64,000 nt of DNA from Ensifer sp. WSM1721 (GTDB taxonomy: Bacteria; Pseudomonadota; Alphaproteobacteria; Rhizobiales; Rhizobiaceae): assembly GCF_000513895.2 (NCBI RefSeq), contig NZ_CP165783.1, positions 1,488,001 to 1,552,000 on the forward strand, written 5' to 3'. Both the position numbers and the translations under genes were made by a program. This document shows positions 57,499 to 64,000 of the stretch, in pieces. The notes below the pieces were generated by a model. That model was not told the origin of the DNA, searched no databases, and saw only the letters and a program-made list of their open reading frames with translations. Each line of letters opens with the position of its first letter. Position 1 is the first letter of the stretch.

Positions 57499-58449
57499 TT
57501 ACCCCCTTGCCTCGGCGAGAACCGCACTCAGCGTGCGTTCGACGAGCGTGAGCTTGAAGGCGTTCTGTTCCGTCGGACGGGCGTTTGCGAGAAGCTTGGC
57601 GGTGACGGCTTTCGCTCCGTTCGGAAGCTCTCTATCGGCAGCTTCGTCGCGCCAGGGTTTGGGTGCGATGCCGCCGATCGCCACGCGGCCGGTGCCGTCC
57701 GGCTGCACGACGGCGCCGACGGAGACCAGTGCGAAGGCGTAGGAGGCGCGGTCACGGACCTTGCGATAGATCTGCTTGCCGCCAACCGGCTTAGGAAGGA
57801 CGACCGCCGTGATCAGCTCGCCCCGTTCAAGGACGTGCTCGATATGCGGGGTGTCGCCCGGAAGGCGATGGAGATCGGCAATAGGAACGCTGCGCGTCGT
57901 GCTGTCCGGATGAACGGTCTCGACGACGGCGTCGAGCGCGCGCATGGCCACTGCCATGTCGCCTGGATGCGTGGCGATGCATGCATCGCTGACGCCGATC
58001 ACACCAAGCTGGCGGCTGAAGCCGGCAAGGGCTGCGCAGCCGCTGCCGGGCTGCCTTTTGTTGCAGGGTTGATTGGTGTCGTAGAAATACGGACAGCGCG
58101 TGCGTTGAAGCAGGTTGCCTGCGGTCGTCGCCCTGTTGCGCAACTGACCCGATGCCCCGGCAAGCAGGGCCCGCGACAGAAGTTGATAGTCGCGGCGAAT
58201 CCTTTCGTCGGCCGCAAGATCCGTATTGCGGACGAGGGCGCCGATCCTGAGGCCGCCTTCCGGCGTCTGTTCGATGCTGTCCAATCCGAGACCGTTGACA
58301 TCGATCAGATGGGCCGGCGTCTCGATCTCCACCTTCATCAGGTCCAGGAGATTGGTGCCGCCGGCGATGAATTTCGCGCCTTCCTTGCTGGCCGCGGCCT
58401 TTGCAGCCGCTTCGGTCGTAGAGGCGCGCTCGTAGGTGAAAGCTCTCAT
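57499..58449 (-). CDS. paoB: FAD / 4Fe-4S subunit of PaoABC-type aldehyde oxidoreductase
   Basis: 316 aa FAD subunit. FAD motif [15 protein letters not shown] and [20 protein letters not shown]. It carries the Cys-rich insert [20 protein letters not shown] typical of PaoB and 4-hydroxybenzoyl-CoA reductase, where it holds an extra 4Fe-4S cluster. GGAGG sits close before ATG 58449, which overlaps the stop of paoA. Confidence 0.9.
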   Translation of the reverse strand: MRAFTYERASTTEAAAKAAASKEGAKFIAGGTNLLDLMKVEIETPAHLIDVNGLGLDSIEQTPEGGLRIGALVRNTDLAADERIRRDYQLLSRALLAGASGQLRNRATTAGNLLQRTRCPYFYDTNQPCNKRQPGSGCAALAGFSRQLGVIGVSDACIATHPGDMAVAMRALDAVVETVHPDSTTRSVPIADLHRLPGDTPHIEHVLERGELITAVVLPKPVGGKQIYRKVRDRASYAFALVSVGAVVQPDGTGRVAIGGIAPKPWRDEAADRELPNGAKAVTAKLLANARPTEQNAFKLTLVERTLSAVLAEARG

Positions 58450-59081
58450 GCCTTCCTCCCCGCAACTTCGGTGATGGCTTCGACGATGTTCGAATAGGCG
58501 CCGCAACGACAGATATTGCCGCTCATGCGTTCCCGGATTTCGGCGGGCGTGACCTCGGCGCGCGCGGTCAGGTCGCTCGTTACATGGCTCGGAATATTGG
58601 CCTCGATCTCCTCGAGCATCGCGACGGAGGAACAGATCTGGCCGGGCGTGCAGTAGCCGCATTGGAAACCGTCGTGATTGACGAAAGCGGCCTGCATCGG
58701 ATGAAGGTTACCAGGCTGCCCCAGCCCCTCGATCGTGGTGATATTGTCGCCTTCATGCATGACGGCGAGCGTCAGACAGGCATTGATCCGGCGTCCGTCG
58801 ATGAGGACGGTGCACGCTCCACATTGGCCGTGATCGCATCCTTTCTTGGTGCCCGTCAGATGAAGGTGCTCTCGGAGCGCGTCGAGAAGCGTCGTTCGGT
58901 TGTCGAGCCGGAGCTCGCGGCGCTCACCGTTTACCGTGAAGCCGACTTTCGTGCTCTGAGATGCGGCGGGGGGATTCGTCTGCGCGTGACCGAGCGAGGA
59001 TGCGCTCGCCACCGTGACGGTAGCGGCGGAGGCGACCAAGAGGTCGCGCCGCGAGATTTCGAGTGCGCCAGGACTTTGCAT
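58446..59081 (-). CDS. paoA: 2Fe-2S subunit of PaoABC-type aldehyde oxidoreductase, Tat-exported
   Basis: 211 aa. A twin-arginine signal ([20 protein letters not shown]) leads to a plant-type 2Fe-2S domain ([20 protein letters not shown]) and a second 2Fe-2S domain ([22 protein letters not shown]). All eight Cys are present. ATG 59081 with GGAG six bases upstream is preferred to ATG 59093 or TTG 59114. The Tat signal makes the whole complex periplasmic, like E. coli PaoABC. A shared CGATAA...ACTAATC element lies about 133 bp upstream. Confidence 0.9.
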   Translation of the reverse strand: MQSPGALEISRRDLLVASAATVTVASASSLGHAQTNPPAASQSTKVGFTVNGERRELRLDNRTTLLDALREHLHLTGTKKGCDHGQCGACTVLIDGRRINACLTLAVMHEGDNITTIEGLGQPGNLHPMQAAFVNHDGFQCGYCTPGQICSSVAMLEEIEANIPSHVTSDLTARAEVTPAEIRERMSGNICRCGAYSNIVEAITEVAGRKA

Positions 59082-59213
59082 ATCCAGCTCCATGTCTTGA
59101 TGATGGAAGGTCAAGGGCGGCGCGGCTGTCCAACAATCCGCAAACGCCGAATCCTCGAAACGGCGGAACGTTCCACCTGTGCGTTTGGTTCAGCTAGGGC
59201 GCTGAGCAGGGGT

Positions 59214-59246
59214 GATTAGTAGGTGCCGACCGATAAGCCTTATCGG
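59214..59246 (-). promoter_or_regulatory. Shared promoter element, paoABC copy, with 17 bp dyad
   Basis: On the minus strand CGATAA-N19-ACTAATC, the same spacing as at 60299-60330 before the other molybdenum hydroxylase. The first half is part of a perfect dyad CCGATAAG-G-CTTATCGG (plus strand 59230-59246). It lies upstream of paoA in the 285 bp between paoA and the LysR gene stop. Confidence 0.6.
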
Positions 59247-59366
59247 CCTGTTCAATAAATGCCGATTGCTACTCTGTTCTCGCGTCGGAAAGCTGGTGGC
59301 AGGCAGAAACGGCCGATTTTGCATCATGTCGCCTGGGCTGGGCGGCAAGTTGGCTTTTTCCAGATA

Positions 59367-60263
59367 TCAGCCGGCGTGGTACCGCAGCGCATCGACCACG
59401 ACCTTGAATGCCGGGGAGTTCTGATGTCGGCTTGGATAATAGATGAAGTAACCGGCGAAAGGAGGCGACCAGGACTCAAGCAGGGGCACCAAGCGCCCCG
59501 CCGTAATGTGTTCCTTCACAAGGTCATCCGGCACATAGCCTATGCCGTGACCCTTCACGGCGGCGTCGACAATGGAGTAGGAGCTGTTGAAGGTTAATTG
59601 TCCGTCGACCCTGACGCGCAGCTCTTGCCCGTCCTTCTCGAATTCCCAGACATAAAGCCCTCCGCCTGTTGTCTGGCGCTGGTTGATGCAGTTGTGCTGG
59701 ATCAGTTCCTGGGGATGCTGCGGTAGCGGGCGATTTGCCAGATATTGTGGCGAGGCGACTGCCAGAAGGCGCCAGTCGGGTCCGATTCGGACCGCGATCA
59801 TGTCCTTCTCGATGCTCTCGCCGAGGCGGATGCCTGCGTCGAACCCGTCTTCCACGATATTCCGCAAACCGTTGTCCGCGCTAAGTTCAAGCTTGATGTC
59901 GGGATACTGCGAAAGGATCGGCTCCAGTTTGGGCCAGACGATGCGCCCTAGAGCGTGATCAGACAGCGTGATCCTAACCGTGCCGGACGGCTTGTCACGA
60001 AGGGCCGTGAGTGCCGCGAGGTCATCGCGTATGGCGGATACCCGAGGCGCTAGCGATTGAAGCAAGCGCTCGCCAGCTTCCGTCAATGCAACGCTGCGGG
60101 TGGTCCGGGCCAACAGCCTGAGGCCCATGCGCGTTTCCAGGCGCTTGATCGTGTGGCTGAGCGTCGATTGGGTTACGCCGAGCTTTGCAGCCGCCTTCGT
60201 GAAACTCCGTTCCTCCGCCACGGCCAAGAACCATAGCAGGTCATTGAAGTCTTCCTTGGCCAT
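59367..60263 (-). CDS. LysR-family transcriptional regulator
   Basis: 298 aa. N-terminal winged HTH (RSFTKAAAKLGVTQSTLSHT, then IKRLETRMGLRLLARTTRSV) and the co-inducer domain of the aaeR/DmlR-like group (DGFDAGIRLGESIEKDMIAV). It is divergent from the IorAB-type operon and most likely binds the inverted repeat between them; the shared elements suggest it also acts on paoABC and on the MFS gene. The ribosome-binding site is weak. Confidence 0.92.
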   Translation of the reverse strand: MAKEDFNDLLWFLAVAEERSFTKAAAKLGVTQSTLSHTIKRLETRMGLRLLARTTRSVALTEAGERLLQSLAPRVSAIRDDLAALTALRDKPSGTVRITLSDHALGRIVWPKLEPILSQYPDIKLELSADNGLRNIVEDGFDAGIRLGESIEKDMIAVRIGPDWRLLAVASPQYLANRPLPQHPQELIQHNCINQRQTTGGGLYVWEFEKDGQELRVRVDGQLTFNSSYSIVDAAVKGHGIGYVPDDLVKEHITAGRLVPLLESWSPPFAGYFIYYPSRHQNSPAFKVVVDALRYHAG

Positions 60264-60280
60264 CGCCGGGTACTCGCTTT

Positions 60281-60331
60281 TCGATTTATGGTTCTCATCG
60301 ATAAATCTAAGAGAAATGAGGCCACTAATCC
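60281..60331 (+). promoter_or_regulatory. LysR-type operator and shared promoter element, iorAB-type operon
   Basis: GATTTAT (60283-60289) and ATAAATC (60301-60307) form a perfect 7-bp inverted repeat, a typical LysR-type box. ATCGATAAATC overlaps its right arm, followed by ACTAATCC at 60324. The unit CGATAA-N19-ACTAATC recurs upstream of paoA, and CGATAA-N22-ACTAATC before the MFS gene. Confidence 0.65.
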
Positions 60332-60423
60332 ATAGAAATCGCTTTTGCTACCGTCCCCCTCTGAAACAGTCCGCTCCCTGTTTCGATACCCGTTTTCGCG
60401 CGAACTGGATTTAGGACACCGCC

Positions 60424-60870
60424 ATGGAACTCACCATCAATGGGACGAAGCACCAAGTCGACATCGAGCCGGATACGCCGTTGCTCTGGGTTCTTCGTGA
60501 TGAACTCGGGATGACTGGCACCAAATACGGGTGCGGACTCGCGCACTGTGGCGCCTGCACCGTGCTCGTCGACGGGCAGGCGACGCGCTCCTGCGTCACG
60601 CCGGTCGAAAGCGTCGCGGGTTCCGAGATCATGACCATCGAGGCCATCACCGGAGACCCGGTAGGCCAGAAGGTCGTCGAGGCATGGGTTTCTAGTCAGG
60701 TGCCGCAGTGCGGCTACTGCCAGTCGGGCCAGGTCATGACAGCGACGGCCCTCCTGAAGCAGAGCCCTCAACCGACCGATGAGGACATCGCAGGAGCGAT
60801 GATCAATCTCTGTCGCTGTGGCACCTACAACGCGATCGCGGCTGCCGTCCGGCGGGCTGCTCAGGCTTGA
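60424..60870 (+). CDS. 2Fe-2S subunit of IorAB-type molybdenum hydroxylase
   Basis: 148 aa small subunit with two 2Fe-2S domains (GCGLAHCGACTVLVDG; QCGYCQSGQVM and NLCRCGTYNAI). No signal peptide. It is like the alpha subunit of isoquinoline 1-oxidoreductase and related aldehyde dehydrogenases that lack an FAD subunit. The stop is 14 bp before the large subunit start. First gene of the plus-strand operon. Confidence 0.92.
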   Translation: MELTINGTKHQVDIEPDTPLLWVLRDELGMTGTKYGCGLAHCGACTVLVDGQATRSCVTPVESVAGSEIMTIEAITGDPVGQKVVEAWVSSQVPQCGYCQSGQVMTATALLKQSPQPTDEDIAGAMINLCRCGTYNAIAAAVRRAAQA

Positions 60871-60884
60871 TTGAAAGGTATGCC

Positions 60885-63125
60885 ATGAACGACATGACAC
60901 CTCTTGCCTCTGAAATCACGACCAGTGAGAACGGCAAGCCGTTCAAGCTGTCGCGGCGCGGCTTTCTAGGTGCCTCGCTCGGCGCGCTCGTGCTCGGCGT
61001 CACTCTGCCGGCCGGGAGAGCCAGGGCCCAGGCGGCGGCCGCAACCATCACGCCCGGAACGCGTGTTGCTGCTTTTCTGGAGATCCGGCCCGACAGCACT
61101 GTCTTGTTCCGCAGCGCTTTCATCGAGGGAGGCCAGGGCATCTTTACCGCCATGGCGCAGATCGTCGGGGAAGAACTGGACGTCGATCCGGCCAATTTTG
61201 TCGTCGAGGGCGCACCTCCCGGTCCCGATTATCTCCTGACCGGCGGCGGACGATTTACCGGCGGCAGCATGTCGGTCCGCATGAGCTATGAGACAATGCG
61301 CCGGCTCGGGGCATCCGCGCGTCAGATGTTGTTGCAGGCCGCCGCGGCACAGCTTGGCGTGCCCGTATCTGAGCTTTCGACCGAGCCCGGCCGCGTGGTG
61401 CACGCCGCTTCCGGCCGAACCATTCCATACGGTGAGGTCGCGGATGCGGCCGCCGGGCTGCCCATCCCGACCGAGGTCGTGCTGCGTGATCGCGCCGACT
61501 TCCGCTGGATCGGCAAGCCGGTCGAACGGCTCGATGTGCGCGACAAGTCTATGGGCAAGGCCCGATACGCGATCGACCTGAACGTTGATGGCATGCTCCA
61601 TGCGGCCGTGCAGCACAGCCCGCGTCTCGGCGGCGAGCCGGGTGCGTTGCAGAACGAAGCCGACGTGCGCGGAATGCCCGGCGTCCACTCCGTTCACAGG
61701 CTGCCGGGCGCCGTTGCAGTGGTCGCCAACAGCTGGTGGCGCGCCCGCATGGCGGTCGAAGCTCTGCAGGTGACCTGGACCGATGCTGCCGGAACAGCGC
61801 ATGCCATGCCGACCGACTTCTCCACAGAGGCGCACATGGCGAAGTTGAAGGCGGCGAGCGGCGACGGCGTTGCCTATGAAACGGAGGGAGATGTTCAGAG
61901 CGCGCTAACAAGCGCCGCGCGCGTGGTGGAGGCGGCCTATGACGCGCCTTATCTGGTTCATGGACAGCTCGAGCCGCCATCGGCGCTCGCACGTTGGAAC
62001 GACGACGGTTCGCTCGAGCTCTGGATTCCCAACCAGGCGCCCGAGATGTTCCAAGCCGAGGCGGCGAAGCTGGCGGGGATCGCGCCTGAGAAGGTCATCA
62101 TCCATTCGCCGATGCTCGGCGGCTTCTTCGGGCGGCATTTCCTCTATCAGACGGCCAATCCTTTCCCGCAGGCCATCCAGCTCGCCAAGGCTGTTGGCCG
62201 CCCGATCAAACTGATCTGGAGCCGCGAGGAGGAGTTCCTGCGCGACGCATTGAGGCCCATGGCTGCGGTGCGCTTCCGCGCCGGACTGGACGGCAACGGA
62301 ATGCCGGTAGCGCTCGCCGCCGTCGCGGCCGGAGAGGGGCCTACGGGCCGCTGGTTCGGTCGCCAGCCGGACAAGGTCGACAGTTCTGCCGTCGAGGGCA
62401 TCGCCGGCAAGGTCTACGCCATCCCCAACCGGCGTGTCGGCCAGATTCACGTGGACGATCCGGCGATCATCGGCTTCTGGCGCTCCGTCGGCCACTCTAT
62501 GAACGACTTCTTCTATGAGACCTTCTTCGACGAGATGGCCGATGCGGGTCAGCGGGATCCCTATGAACTGCGGCGTCGCCTGCTTGCCGACAGCCCGCGG
62601 CATAGAAAGCTGCTGGAAGCCGTCGCGGAACTCTCCGGAGGCTGGCAGCGAGGTCCGTTCACGGCTGAGGACGGCACGCGCCGCGCCCGTGGCGTGGCCA
62701 TGGCCTCACCCTTTGGCAGCGAGGTCGCGACGATTGCCGAAGTGTCCCTGCAGTCAGGCGAGATCATCGTCCATGACGTCTGGGTGGCGATTGATCCGGG
62801 AAGCATCGTCAATCCCGCGATCATCGAGGCCCAGGTGAATTCGGCCGTTTCCCTCGGCCTTTCCTCCGCTCTCCTCGAGGAGGTCGTCTATGTCGACGGC
62901 ACGCCGCAGGCCCGCAACTATGACGGCTATCCGATCCTGACGCCGGATCGCATGCCGCGGGTCCATGTGCGGATCGTGGAAAGCGGTGCCCCGATGGGCG
63001 GCATCGGCGAACCCGGCTTGCCGGGCGTACCCCCGGCGGTCGCAAATGCCGTCTCCGTCCTGGCAGGTAAGCGCGTTCGCAGCCTGCCGCTCTCCAAACT
63101 CGATCTCAAGGGAGTCGACGGTTGA
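60885..63125 (+). CDS. Molybdopterin subunit of IorAB-type hydroxylase, Tat signal
   Basis: 746 aa. A twin-arginine signal (LSRRGFLGASLGALVLGVTL) is at the N-terminus. The body shows GGGRFTGGSMSVR, SPMLGGFFGRHF, IGFWRSVGHSMNDFFYE and the late GGIGEPGLPGVPPAVANAV with the catalytic Glu, as in IorB-type periplasmic enzymes. AAAGG precedes ATG 60885. With the adjacent c-type cytochrome it should pass electrons to the respiratory chain rather than to NAD. The aldehyde or N-heterocycle substrate is unknown. Confidence 0.92.
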   Translation: MNDMTPLASEITTSENGKPFKLSRRGFLGASLGALVLGVTLPAGRARAQAAAATITPGTRVAAFLEIRPDSTVLFRSAFIEGGQGIFTAMAQIVGEELDVDPANFVVEGAPPGPDYLLTGGGRFTGGSMSVRMSYETMRRLGASARQMLLQAAAAQLGVPVSELSTEPGRVVHAASGRTIPYGEVADAAAGLPIPTEVVLRDRADFRWIGKPVERLDVRDKSMGKARYAIDLNVDGMLHAAVQHSPRLGGEPGALQNEADVRGMPGVHSVHRLPGAVAVVANSWWRARMAVEALQVTWTDAAGTAHAMPTDFSTEAHMAKLKAASGDGVAYETEGDVQSALTSAARVVEAAYDAPYLVHGQLEPPSALARWNDDGSLELWIPNQAPEMFQAEAAKLAGIAPEKVIIHSPMLGGFFGRHFLYQTANPFPQAIQLAKAVGRPIKLIWSREEEFLRDALRPMAAVRFRAGLDGNGMPVALAAVAAGEGPTGRWFGRQPDKVDSSAVEGIAGKVYAIPNRRVGQIHVDDPAIIGFWRSVGHSMNDFFYETFFDEMADAGQRDPYELRRRLLADSPRHRKLLEAVAELSGGWQRGPFTAEDGTRRARGVAMASPFGSEVATIAEVSLQSGEIIVHDVWVAIDPGSIVNPAIIEAQVNSAVSLGLSSALLEEVVYVDGTPQARNYDGYPILTPDRMPRVHVRIVESGAPMGGIGEPGLPGVPPAVANAVSVLAGKRVRSLPLSKLDLKGVDG

Positions 63126-63496
63126 AATACGTGATTATAGCGCTTCTCGGCTCTCTTCTTTCGGCAGGGCTTGCGGCCCCTGCCTTCTCTCAGGAGGCGG
63201 ACGCCGCGCCGGGTCAGAGGCTGTTTCAGCAACGTTGCGGTGCCTGCCATCAGATCACAACGCCACGAAACGGCGTTGGCCCCAATCTGCAGGGCGTGGT
63301 CGGTCGAGCAGCCGGCACCGTCGAGGGATTTAGGTACTCTGCTGCGCTTCGGGACTCCGGGATCACCTGGACACCCGAACAGCTGGAGACCTTCCTTAGC
63401 AATCCTACTGCCATGGTCCGTGGCACGCGGATGACGCAGCGATACAACAATGCCGAAGAACGGCGGACGATCATCGAGTTTCTCGGATCGCAGTAG
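63122..63496 (+). CDS. Small c-type cytochrome, electron acceptor of the hydroxylase
   Basis: 124 aa. A signal peptide (cleavage near AFSQEAD) is followed by one heme site CGACH and an axial Met candidate in the C-terminal GTRM region, giving a class I cytochrome c of about 100 mature residues (GVGPNLQGVVGRAAGTVEGF). TTG at 63122 overlaps the large subunit stop and has AAGGGAG upstream; GTG 63131 is less likely. Confidence 0.88.
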   Translation: MKYVIIALLGSLLSAGLAAPAFSQEADAAPGQRLFQQRCGACHQITTPRNGVGPNLQGVVGRAAGTVEGFRYSAALRDSGITWTPEQLETFLSNPTAMVRGTRMTQRYNNAEERRTIIEFLGSQ

Positions 63497-63567
63497 GTCT
63501 GTCGGACTGACCTGCTTGGTGGCGGTGTCGTTCCCTGTCGGCGCCGGCACATGCGGATCACGGATAA

Positions 63568-63602
63568 ATAAGTTCAGATGCTGGCCTCACCCCTGAACTT
63601 AT
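63568..63602. repeat. Perfect 10-bp inverted repeat after the cytochrome gene
   Basis: ATAAGTTCAG (63568-63577) and CTGAACTTAT (63593-63602), 15 bases apart. No T-run follows, so it may be an operator for the MFS gene or a weak terminator. Confidence 0.5.
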
Positions 63603-63609
63603 GCGCCAC

Positions 63610-63647
63610 ATCGATAAATCCATGCGGATTATGGCGGCGACTAATCC
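63610..63647 (+). promoter_or_regulatory. Shared promoter element, MFS copy
   Basis: ATCGATAAATC (63610-63620) and ACTAATCC (63640-63647): the first 11-mer and the following 8-mer are identical to those at 60297-60307 and 60324-60331, but the spacing is three bases longer. An imperfect inverted repeat ATAAATCC / GGATTAT lies within it. It is 71 bp before the MFS start. Confidence 0.6.
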
Positions 63648-63717
63648 CCTCGATGTGCGTCTGATACGTGGAGGCGCGAGGCAAATTCCCGGCCTCGCCT
63701 TCAAGGAAGATAGATAT

Positions 63718-64000
63718 ATGGTGCAGGCGACATTCGATGAGACTTTGACCAAACCCGTTGCTGCTTGGGGGGCGGTCGCGTCCATGGCGCTTTGCGTAGC
63801 GGTCCTGATCGCTTCGGAGTTCATGCCGGTCAGTCTCTTGACGCCGATCGCCGGCGACCTTGGCATGAGCGAGGGGCAGGCCGGACAGGCGATCTCGATC
63901 TCGGGACTGTTCGCGGTGCTGACCAGTCTCTCCATAGCCGGGCTCACGCGGAACATCGATCGCAAGATCGTCCTGTCCTCGTTCTCGCTCCTGCTGATCG
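63718..64000 (+). CDS. MFS permease, 3' end cut by window
   Basis: The first 94 residues of a major facilitator: an N-terminal helix with LIASEFMPVSLLTPIAGDLG, the DHA1/AraJ-type first segment, then GMSEGQAGQAISISGLFAVL. AAGGAAG lies before ATG 63718. The frame runs open to the window end. The shared promoter element suggests co-regulation with the molybdenum hydroxylases, perhaps exporting their substrate or product. Confidence 0.85.
   Translation, partial: MVQATFDETLTKPVAAWGAVASMALCVAVLIASEFMPVSLLTPIAGDLGMSEGQAGQAISISGLFAVLTSLSIAGLTRNIDRKIVLSSFSLLLI

Overview
The window looks like a piece of a large replicon (chromid or symbiotic megaplasmid) of a Sinorhizobium/Ensifer-type alphaproteobacterium. 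The GC-rich codon use, three RIME1-type palindromic mosaic repeats, a complete rhizobactin-1021-type siderophore locus (rhtX-rhbABCDEF-rhrA-rhtA), the mixed-linkage beta-glucan pair bgsBA and the CuxR-controlled arabinose-type polysaccharide operon all point there. I saw no rRNA, tRNA, CRISPR array, transposase or phage gene. Both window edges cut a gene: an ABC ATPase on the left and an MFS permease on the right.

Layout. 1-12.3 kb: the end of a fused peptide-type ABC ATPase, a UvrD-like helicase (-), then a SorC-family regulator (-) divergent from a six-gene peptide-family ABC importer operon that ends in a glycerophosphodiester phosphodiesterase; this recalls agrocinopine/sugar-phosphodiester uptake. 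11.3-12.5 kb: a protein with two HARP-like repeats, a RIME copy and a tiny basic protein. 12.7-28.4 kb: the siderophore locus, extended by a second acyltransferase and a DUF2218-SIP ferric-siderophore reductase, then a periplasmic cupin. 28.4-30.7 kb: an inverted pair of RIMEs, a TauE/SafE permease and a DUF899 thioredoxin-like protein.

31-49.2 kb is dominated by cyclic-di-GMP and surface polysaccharide. bgsBA (-) diverges from a GGDEF-EAL gene that carries a FixK/FNR-type box. Then come two slr1658/slr1659-type partner-switch gene pairs around a membrane PP2C phosphatase; one pair is degenerate and its STAS-like half is fused to a methyltransferase. Then cuxR (-) and the uxs-uxe-glycosyltransferase-DUF995-GH26-DUF995 operon. 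I think this block is the most interesting system in the window: a membrane-sensed phosphatase/kinase/STAS switch between two exopolysaccharide systems whose known relatives respond to c-di-GMP.

49.4-55.2 kb: an amylo-alpha-1,6-glucosidase, a GT4 glycosyltransferase and otsBA (trehalose). 55.3-64 kb: a PaoABC-type molybdenum hydroxylase operon (-), a LysR regulator (-), an IorAB-type molybdenum hydroxylase with cytochrome c (+) and the start of an MFS permease (+). Three transcription units there share a CGATAA...ACTAATC promoter element.

Functions are assigned from visible motifs and recalled family knowledge; no database search was run. Start codons were chosen by ribosome-binding site, overlap and domain start.
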